The notes under the pieces were generated by a model. That model was not told the origin of the DNA, searched no databases, and saw nothing but the letters and a program-made list of their open reading frames with translations. DNA of 64,000 bases from Isoetes taiwanensis. Lineage: Eukaryota > Streptophyta > Lycopodiopsida > Isoetales > Isoetaceae. The stretch lies in assembly GCA_021234155.1 (NCBI GenBank), contig JAJEKV010000003.1:8370413-8434412 (forward strand). The letters are read 5' to 3'. The position numbers were made by a program, and so were the translations under genes. This document shows, piece after piece, positions 55,916-64,000 of the stretch (its first letter is position 1; each line of letters begins with the position of its first letter).

Positions 55916-57090
55916 ATTAGATAAAACCTAAATTTCAACAAATACATACGGCACAACTGCTGCATCAATGACACTTGTGTGGGAAAGAAGCAATGCCTCC
56001 AGCTCAGCTGGTGCAACTTGCGAAATTATTTAGAATAAGTAGAAACGTGCTTATAATCAACTTTCTAGCAAAAGTCATTTTTGGATAGAAGTAACAGATT
56101 CATCCATGAGTATTATAGACCAGCAGACAGAGATGACAGAGATACCATAAACCAGCTACCAGACAAGTACAACTAAGCATATTTTGTCCTATGTAGTCTA
56201 CTTTCTCCAGTGCAGAGAGTGCCCTCCAGTCATTCCCAAACATTTGTAAGGACACTAAATTGCTACAGCCTGTCTTGCTGCCTCAATATTTGGCAGAGTT
56301 TTTGCAAATTGATCCAGGAAGCGATACCCAGAGGCTTTTGATATGTATAACCTTGTCTTATATGACTTTTAAAGTCACATCCTTCTATAGAAGTGTCAGT
56401 GTCACTAAGCTTATCTTTTAAAGATCTTCATGCCGTGGTTTCAAAGAAGCCAAATGAGACCAGTCTCTCCACTGTGCTCTCATCCAATACAATATCATTG
56501 GCGGTGCCAACCCCATTTGACTAAACTGTACAGGAACACTTACGTCTACACGAGCAAAAGAAATGATTGTTCATAAGAGTATTACGCAATGACATTGCAC
56601 CTTCAATTGCTGGCAATGGATAAGAATTTAGCTTATTTCCCAAATATTGTTCTCTTGATTGTATAAGGTTCAGCATTAAAATGATATCTTTCTTCCTGGC
56701 TAGATTACATATTGATACTGATTTTTGAATTTTCTGTTAACTGAAAATTCGTTACTCCTCCTTGCCGCACCTTCCACTTCACTAGTACAAGCTGTTGCTT
56801 TCAGTGCTGACTCCGATTCATTTTCTTCGCTATAAGCTACTATTAGATTTTATGTTTTTTCCACTCATTCTTAATTCGCAAGTGGTCTGATGTACTCTAA
56901 AATGCATACACATGTTCAACTAAGAAATTTTACTGTGCTCAATCGTTACAGTATATCCTGGATTTGACATTTACCTGAAAACCTTTGTATTTTATAAGCT
57001 CCTTAATTCTATCGACAACGTATATATGCCCTTCTTGGTTCACGTACACAAAATCTCCTGTATGAAGCCATCCTTCACGATCCAATCCTT
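55916..57090 (-). pseudogene. 4CL-like acyl-CoA ligase fragment, second copy
   Basis: The exon at about 57090-56975 reads [20 protein letters not shown]-like 4CL sequence (here GFIQEILCT in one frame and [20 protein letters not shown] in the other) followed by [10 protein letters not shown] and a GTAAAT donor. The next exon (about 56020-55950) reads APAELEALLLSHTSVIDAA. The first covers the ANL hinge (Asp-Arg-x-Lys-Glu) and the second the mobile C-terminal lobe. The region 55916-56713 is the dispersed duplication shared with 45108-46112. At 55910 the sequence switches to a PPR relic. Confidence 0.75.
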
Positions 57091-57099
57091 AATGGCCAT

Positions 57100-58480
57100 A
57101 TATGTTGCCAGCACAACGAGGCGTGCATTTGGGTTCAAAGTCAAAGTAATAGGTGCCTTCACAGCTATATTTCAAGAACCTTAATCTTTTCCATCAACTG
57201 CTCCTATGACATAGGCATATTTTTGGATTTGCAATAGATTTTGCGGCAGGAATGGATCTGTCATAGATGTTCCTCAGATGTTACTCGGTAATCGAAGCAT
57301 CTGGAGTATCGTTCTCAAGGCGGTTAACAAGGAGGTGTGCAAAAATGTGCCCTTTCAGAAACATAATTGGACAGTCAACAATAAAATTAATGGTCCAAAA
57401 TAAAAGTTGTGAAACACGACAAAATGAACGGTCAAGATCGCGCACAATCTATCATCTTATTTTGGCTTTCTACTGGCAACTTGTTAAATTCTCCTTTCCG
57501 TCCTTAAACCTCTTCCATTTTTTCTTTTTCCCTTGCCTCGATTTTGGACCTTATGGCTCATTTCTCATTATCAATCATTTTTATCCATTGATGTACGAAA
57601 TATTCTCTCATATATTCCCTCCCACACACTCTCCACAGTATGGTAAAAACTTTGATGGGTCAAATTAGGTTATCCATGTCAGCATATGATTTCTCCACCA
57701 TTGCAGCAAGCCAAGACACAAGTCAAACTTATTTACAAGTTCAAAATCAAATGAACCAAGATTGGTGATTAATACATATCCTCTTCCGCTCCACCGCCAC
57801 AGCACAAGTAGTTATACAAAAAGGGCAATTCTATAGTGCCACAACAACAGAGATTATAAAAGACATGCAACAGTGATTAATCATACAGAAGATATGGAGT
57901 CCAAGAGTGACTTGCCAACCATACAGAAGATATGGCATAAAGAAGACACGTTTCCCATAGTCCTTCACAAGACTTAAATCTTGCAATTCCATAATCTTGG
58001 CAAAATAAGCAAGAAGCTCTATAGGAGCTCCATACAAACATGTGGCTGCTAAGAGACAAGTAAAATTTAGGTTCAATGTATCCAAGGGTCGTTTCGGTTT
58101 GTCCAAGAGCATTCAGTTGTCCAAAAGCATTCTTATTTGTCCAAGAACAATGATAGGCCAAGAATAAAAGCAAAGTCAAACAAAGTTTCCACATTGCTTA
58201 AGCTTGAATATGAAAAAAAGTGTAAGAAATTAGGGCAAAACAAAATGCTTCCAAAACCAAATGAATGTTTTGACGTTTACCTTGACATTGCACAGCCAAA
58301 ACTGGAGCAAAGAGAAGTGTTAGATGATCCTTCATAATCCGACATAGCAAAATCGAGCAGAAGCAAAAATCGACATAGCAAAACACGAAGAAGCAAATGA
58401 AAGCAAGCAAAATGAAGCTGCGGGGTGTCCGTTTCCTGCGATTCTTGGTGCGTTGGAAAGCCTGTGCAGTGAGCTTTCCA
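57100..58480. other. No supported gene; leader of the LINE at its right edge
   Basis: Open frames in this stretch have no recognised domain. From about 58140 an A-rich plus-strand segment leads into LINE ORF1 and may be its 5' UTR. Confidence 0.4.
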
Positions 58481-58487
58481 ACGATGT

Positions 58488-60707
58488 ATGGCATCAGGTG
58501 GTTTTCGTGCTGCTTCAGTCCCGGAATTGGGATCCTCCATTTCGGCCTCCATGGTCGCCTCCGCCGATATACATTCTTGCTCGCAATTTTCTGCCTCTTT
58601 GGCCTCTCCAGTGCTACCTCCTAATTCTCGTCTCAATCCACTTGCATATGCCCCTGCCTCTATGGATTTGCAATTCCCTCCCCTCTCTTTGCCATGTACT
58701 TCTGCTTCTGCCTCTCTTCCTCCTCCCTCCACCTCTGCCCCAACTCCTTCCTCTCTTGCCCTGCCATCCTCTTCAGGCCTCTTACCATCTCCTCTTCTTC
58801 CCTCTGCTCCTTGGTCTGCCCCTAACACTGTTGCTCGAGTATCACAAATGCGCTTCAGTGATTGGATTAAGCGAGACATGACATCTGATGTGCGTTCTGC
58901 TCGTGCTGTTGCGGCGGTGTCTCTTATGATGGAGAATAACAAAAGAGAGGTGTCTGAATATATGAAAGAGCTGCAGGGTCTTGAAGATAGAATGGACGTT
59001 CAACTGCCTCCTGATAACGTGTTCTATGAAGCAGAGGTATGTTCTAGTGCCTTCACTCAGGCTGGTGTCTCGATTGTGGAGATAGATCATAGCGTTCACT
59101 TGCAAAGTCTGCACAATATATGTCCCATATGGTGGTATGTCATTTCACTGGTCAGTTCCTTGATCTCAAGAGGATGGGATTTTGGTTGAAACAACATCTG
59201 CGAAAGTTGGGATTGCCTCCGCATGAGTCCCTGGAAGTTTTGGATAGGCAAAACAATTATTTCTTAGTGATGTTCGGGTCGCCTATTTCTGTTGATAAAT
59301 TAGTGGAGCGTGGAGTGGATCCTTTGTGGGGACATTATCTCTTGTATCAGGTATACACCCCTGGATTTCTTCCTAATAAGTCTGGTGCACGTCGTATGCC
59401 CTGCTGGTTTGCATTGGAGGACTTCCCAATTGAGTTACAGGTTCCAGACTTCTTGGTCTCCATTGCCAATGGATCAGGGTTGCACCTTGCTCATTCGATT
59501 ACCACATTAGGGCAGATTTGGGGTCTAAAAATGGCCTCGTAAGAAAAATTCCATGTCATATTTTCTCTTGCTTATTAATTGTACTTTCCTTCTCTTTAAT
59601 CGCAATAAATACTCAAAAAGTAACTTCGTCAATTAGTTTTTGAGCCATAACTTTTGATTCATAGCTTCAAATCGCATGATTTTTGTTTCATTGGATGCGG
59701 AATCAAAAGATCTATCCAACTGTATATGGGTTGAATATATTTTAATCTAATTTAGATGACCAAAAGTTAAAAAAACGAGAAAAAAACCTGGATTTTTGCA
59801 TTTTTTTTAGTCTTTCCTTTTATCAAAAGCATATCAAAGCTATACTCATTGGAAAGATCTCGCCATGGGTATCCAACACAATAAACGGCATGCAATTTGG
59901 ACATCACAATCACAAGTTATAGCAAAAAAACGATTGCATTTGAGTTAAAAAGTGCAATTATTACAGTACTATTTACCACGTAATACTGATTTTCATTTTG
60001 AATTCCTCTCTTTCATTGGCTTGAAGGTACTATGACGTGGATATTAGAAATTAAAGATAAGGGCCATTTTGAGACCCCAAATCCGCCCTAATGATGGTCC
60101 TCGTATTTGTATTTCCCTTCCTGTTGAGGCTTCCCTCCCCAAGTCTGTGGTTGTTAAAAGTGGTCCACTCTTTTTTAAATATAAATTATCTTTGCTTAAC
60201 GGCCTAGAGCTTGCCAATATGTTTCCTGATGTTGAGGCCTTCTCTGCTTATCGTGTGCGCAGACCCTCCATTCCCATCCCTCCTCCTACTTCTGTCTCCC
60301 CTACTTCTACTTCCCCTGCTGCCATCCCTACTCCAACCACTCCTACACCTGTCCTTGCCATCACCCCTTCTTCATCTTCTACCCTAGCCATTGGCACATT
60401 CCCCGCAGCCCATAATTGTCTTTCTTCTGACCAGCAAGAGAGGCTGGACATGATTGCATACAAGCAAGAGCGCATTGAAGAAGAATGGTCCATTGCCCGC
60501 ATGAAAAAAGCCGCTCGGAGGAGGAATAGCTTTGCACCACAGCCTTCTGCATCTGCTACGCCTAACCCTGTTGAGCCAACTCTCCTCACCACTGTCACTA
60601 CGCATCCAATAGCATCGCAGACACATTGGGCTGATCAAGTGGAGAATGAGTCTCATATACAAGTTGATATGGACTTAGAACATCCTGCACATCCACCTGA
60701 TCAATGA
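58488..60707 (+). pseudogene. LINE ORF1 with DUF4283-like domain, interrupted
   Basis: The ATG at 58488 starts a Ser/Pro-rich N-terminus, then a helix (RFSDWIKRDMTSDVRSARAV), then after a frame change near 59120 the DUF4283 core (GFWLKQHLRKLGLPPHESLE; HYLLYQVYTPGFLPNKSGAR; FALEDFPIELQVPDFLVSIA). The MITE 59505-60093 interrupts it, and the frame resumes with ICISLPVEASLPKSVVVKSG. The last part is Pro/Ser/Thr-rich with a basic helix (MKKAARRRN). It is the RNA-binding chaperone of plant L1 elements. No zinc knuckle was seen. Confidence 0.75.
59505..60093. mobile_element. MITE-like insertion in LINE ORF1
   Basis: The left end CATTAGGGCAGATTTGGGGT followed by CTAAAAATGGCC pairs with the right end over about 32 bp (reverse complement CATTAGGGCGGATTTGGGGT, then CTCAAAATGGCC). 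The coding frame of ORF1 stops at one end and resumes at the other. The interior is AT-rich and non-coding. No direct target duplication is visible. Confidence 0.75.
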
Positions 60708-61177
60708 AGTTAATCTCCTGGAATGTGCGGGGGGTTGCCTCCTCCCCTACTAAAAGGAGCAGGTTGTCCATGGCCCTAACTAGGTGGGACTCAGATTTCT
60801 CTTGTTTGCAAGAGCATAAATGCAAGAAAGAGGATGCCTACAAAGTTGCTGCGGTAATCAATAGGCAGTACAATGTTCTGGTGGCGGCCGCAGACTCGGC
60901 AAGGGCTGGTGTCCTTACAGCATGGAGGAGGACTATTACAGTGTCATTTACTCAGGTTGACAGATTTGGCCGGTGGATCATAGTCAAGTGGTTTGGTAAA
61001 GGGCAAGAATGGGGATTGGTTAATGTGTATGTGCATAATCGACCACGTCAGAGAGGTGCATTGTGGGCTTCTCTGTGTTCCAAATTACTGAGGTTAGGCT
61101 CCCCTGTTGCATGGATCATGGTGGGTGATTTTAACATGGTTGAGCTTGAGCAAGACAGATGTGGCAGAGGTGCATAG
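60704..61177 (+). pseudogene. LINE ORF2, apurinic endonuclease N-terminal part
   Basis: The 157-residue frame starts MKLISWNVRGVASS, the usual EEP/L1-endonuclease opening with its catalytic Asn. It continues with CLQEHKCK (metal-binding Glu), GVLTAWRR, WGLVNVYVH and WIMVGDFNMV (Asp/Asn pair), then ends at a stop in CGRGA. The distal SDH motif and the whole reverse transcriptase are missing. Translation could couple to ORF1 through the ATGA overlap. Confidence 0.85.
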
Positions 61178-61269
61178 ATAGTGCAGGGCTTTGAACGGGA
61201 GCAATGGCACTGCTTAATGCAAGATTGTGGCTTCATAGAAGTTGAGGGGCTGGTTGGGTGGTGGTAGAG

Positions 61270-63050
61270 CATATGCAAGACATGATAGAGGCTACTATAA
61301 TGCTTTGGTAGTGTAACGGACCTGGCCACTTGATGGGGCAGCATGCGTATTTAAATATGCATGTATACATGCATGGCATGCATGCATGTGTGCATGCATG
61401 TGTAGAGAGCTTAAAAGCAAGGGTTTTCTTGTGTTTTTGAGAAGGAGCCTTGCAAAGCTTTTGTAGGAGGCCAAAGACGAATTGCAGAGCATAGAAGGAT
61501 TCTGTTGGAGACACCAAAGAGGCCAGAGCTTGGAGATCACATCAAGAACGGCATCAAACATCTTCTTACAGGTGGGGTTTGTTGAGTTAATTTGAGGTAC
61601 ATGGGCTGATATCATTGGATTTATGCATGAACTGATAAGAAGGGTTGGTTATGTATGTTCGAGAAAGTATGGCATGCAAAAACATTTAGAGGAACAAAAG
61701 ATGGAATAGAAGCTAATCTAGATGCATGGTAATTATCCTAAAAGAGCCTGGAGTAGGCCGAAATTGATGCAGGAGGAATCTAGTTGAGAAGTTTTCATGC
61801 AACAGACGGAATCATCGCCGATGGAGCCAGAAGATCTGGAAACATCCCGATATGACATGGAACAGGCCGATTTGGGCATTAGAACCCCGATGCATTGTGG
61901 GCAGCTCCGAAAAGTTGCAACCCGGTCTGTAACCCGATCTGTTTGTTGGTTGTTTCGTTGTTTTATTTGTCCTTTTCCTTGATGTCTTGTTAACAAATGT
62001 CATGTACACCTTAAATAAAGTTATAAGAAGTGGATAAATAAATATACAAGGAGTATAAGGGAAACTATGGAAGTACAAGGGAACAAGATAAGGTCCTAAA
62101 GTAACATGAGGCATTGAACGAGTGGTTCCCGGAGATGGGGCCTGGTTTTATGGTAAGTTGGCAGAGGCTATATCCAGTTGCGGTCATGAGGACCTGCGGA
62201 TTTTTAAGCCACAAGTGCAAGATTTGGAGTTTCCACATTAAGACGCATTAATAAATCTTAAGCTATGGAAAGTGGGTTTTTAATTAGAATATTAAAAAAA
62301 CCTTAGCTAACAATGGTTCAAAAAGTAATAGATGTTGGAACTTTGGAGATATGGAGAAGTGGAAAACTGGCCAGAGAACATGCAAAAGGAAGCAATCATC
62401 CACATTTTTTTTCAGTTGGTCGACCTGATGCTGAACTGTTCATAGGCATCATGACTTGCAGCTTCAACATTGCCTAAAAAAACCTTCCCTTAAATCTTGG
62501 GCCTTCTATTTTCCCTCATCTAAATCCAGTTTGCCCTGTCCAACATCAGCATAATACATATTCATATACGAATAGATTAAGAAAACATTTATAAATTTTA
62601 TGTTATAAAATGCCATTTCAACAAGTTTTACATCGGATCAGAATGAATCATATTGAATGTTGTCATCCGCTGAAATTAAAAGACCTATGGGACCTAATAT
62701 AATAAAACAATAGACCTAAGATATGGAAAGTTGGTAATAGACTTAACTGGAGACCAGACAGCCTTTGGGACCCAATACAATAGCTTAATACACCTGCAAT
62801 TTGGAAAAATTGGAATCAGGTTCAACTTTAGCATTGGTTTGGAGCATATAGGACTCCTTCAGTTGCTATATATATGGGTTTTCTGATTATTTGGCAATGG
62901 AGTATTGGGTGAGACAGGGATTTGGTCTACTCTTCAAAACTATATTTGAGATCCTACAAGGTTTAAGAAGAAAAGTTCTGACAATTTTAGTTATATGAGT
63001 TGCCAGATTTGTGGGCAGCCACCTTGTGGACAAGTTAATGGTTAGAGAGG
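61270..63050. other. No supported gene; short ATGCATG microsatellite
   Basis: Alternating TGCA/CATG repeats occupy about 61350-61400. The rest contains short frames only. Pairs of ATATGGAAAGT-GG phrases near 62265, 62716 and similar hint at degraded repeats. Confidence 0.45.
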
Positions 63051-64000
63051 ACAATGTTATTGTGGTTGATTAATTTTTTACAAAGAAAAAAAAAGACACA
63101 TTTTTTACAATCCAAGTTTGAACTAATCAGCCATGAGCCTCTTCTGACAAAGGTTGATCAGATCTCTCATTTAACCTGCCCAGCTCTCATGCTCACTACA
63201 AGCATAATCCTATCAAAACTATCATATCCTTATAATGATGTTGGTTTCGACACTGTGCCTAGGAAAATGCTGTGGGAGAAAATGATGCAATTGGGAGTCC
63301 CTACGGTGTTGCGAAATGTAATATACCGGTTGTATTGATATGCTCAGCTTGAATGACTGTCAAGCTAACCTGTCAACAGTGGCGTTAAGAGTCTGCTAGG
63401 GATATCCACTCTCTCCCACGCTTTTTGGTCTATATATTGAGCAATTAGAAGGTTGGTGTGTTAAACATAGGGGTGGCAGAGCTCGGCTCAGCTTATGCAC
63501 CATATCATTAGGCAGCTCATTTATGCCGGCGCTTGGCATACACCTAGGCTAACATGTAGCAACATCTAGATGTCTCGGATACGTTCTGTCAGACCATTGG
63601 AATGCACATAATTTAGCTAAGACTAAGGTGCTATGCACTCGTCCTTCTGACAGTCAAGGCCCCCCTCCTTCACTTATCAAAGTCAAAATGTGGAGGTTGC
63701 ATCCACCTACAATTTTTAGGAGTGGAGTTCACTTCTACCACATTTTGGAACACTTCTATCAAACTACGCGTGATGGCAAGTTGGAAGGTACTATATGCAA
63801 TGCAGAACAACAGAGCTCACGACTGGGCCCACCAGTCACACTTGTTCATGGTCTTGATAGAGTTCGTTCTTCTATATAGGGTCGAGGTATGGGGCCCAGT
63901 GACATGTGTTGCGACCTGGAATGACTTGGTATAGGTGCAAAAAGCTTTCCTAGATTCGGCACTTGGGCTAAACATCTATGGTTCCATATCAGGTACTTCT
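63050..64000 (+). pseudogene. LINE reverse-transcriptase relic, runs off the window
   Basis: FDTVPRKMLWEKMMQLGVPT near 63248-63310 is the palm motif region of a LINE reverse transcriptase. After frame changes LFMVLIEFVLLYRVEVWGP then ATWNDL (63840-63940) matches the fragment at 52640-52760. It is the same LINE family, decayed, and open at the window edge. Confidence 0.75.

Larger units (their letters stand above)
58480..61270 (+). mobile_element. L1-type LINE, 5' half with ORF1 and endonuclease
   Basis: ORF1 (58488-60707, interrupted) overlaps ORF2 (60704 onward) by ATGA. ORF2 is cut after the first 157 residues of the endonuclease. A 589-bp MITE sits inside ORF1. The reverse-transcriptase part is absent downstream until unrelated debris at 63 kb. 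Confidence 0.8.

Noticed and set aside
44845-57090. A phenylpropanoid gene cluster (C4H with 4CL)
   Set aside because: The 4CL-like sequences are C-terminal fragments lacking catalytic exons and part of a fragment mosaic, so no functional pairing with C4H can be claimed.
61350-61400. ATGCATG repeats as an origin or regulatory array
   Set aside because: A plain microsatellite with self-complementary units; no supporting context.
1-64000. tRNA, rRNA or CRISPR features
   Set aside because: No cloverleaf, rRNA block or regularly spaced repeat array was recognised by eye; CRISPR is not expected in a plant nuclear genome.

Overview
The window is nuclear DNA of a land plant. It holds spliced plant genes (cinnamate 4-hydroxylase, a thioredoxin-like protein, a SOUL haem-binding protein), decayed plastid ATP/ADP-carrier, CTP-synthase, 4CL-like and PPR sequences, and many plant-type transposons. 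The high transposon load and wide spacing fit a large-genome seedless plant such as a fern, but that placement is inference. Only three conventional genes look intact: 5772-7203 (+, nine exons), 7852-8415 (-, one exon) and 35515-37308 (-, three exons).

Layout. 1-3.4 kb and about 20.6-24.6 kb: two related minus-strand LTR-type elements. Each has a Met-tRNA primer site next to an LTR and, about 0.7 kb downstream of that site, a decayed ORF ending in a histone H3 fold behind a long non-histone N-terminal part. 4.8-10.2 kb: a Mutator-like MITE, the two small genes, and a PIF/Harbinger-like MITE. 10.3-20.5 kb: a nested stack. A copia element has a 5'-truncated LINE in its LTR and a 7.69-kb DNA transposon (TIRs, 8-bp target duplication) in its gag. 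That transposon carries a decayed multi-exon transposase and, on the other strand, an intact 94-aa ORF whose product starts like the H3 tail and whose promoter has TATA and telo-box motifs. 24.6-34.7 kb: LINE debris, an ATP/ADP-translocase pseudogene, CTP-synthase exons and a SINE-like repeat. 35.5-37.8 kb: C4H. 37.9-42.3 kb: short repeats and a complete non-autonomous LTR element with both LTRs. 44.8-57.1 kb: a mosaic of minus-strand host-gene fragments (4CL-like twice, RING-ligase C-terminus, ADH, PPR, unknown exons) broken by mobile elements. 58.4-64 kb: L1-type LINE ORF1 and endonuclease with a MITE inside, then reverse-transcriptase debris.

The most unusual content is the repeated link between mobile elements and histone-H3-like coding sequence: two H3-fold ORFs in LTR-type elements and one H3-tail-like ORF in a DNA transposon. 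Most element genes carry frameshifts or stops, often at homopolymers, while the host genes do not. This suggests decay rather than general assembly error. All family names come from reading motifs by eye; no search was run.
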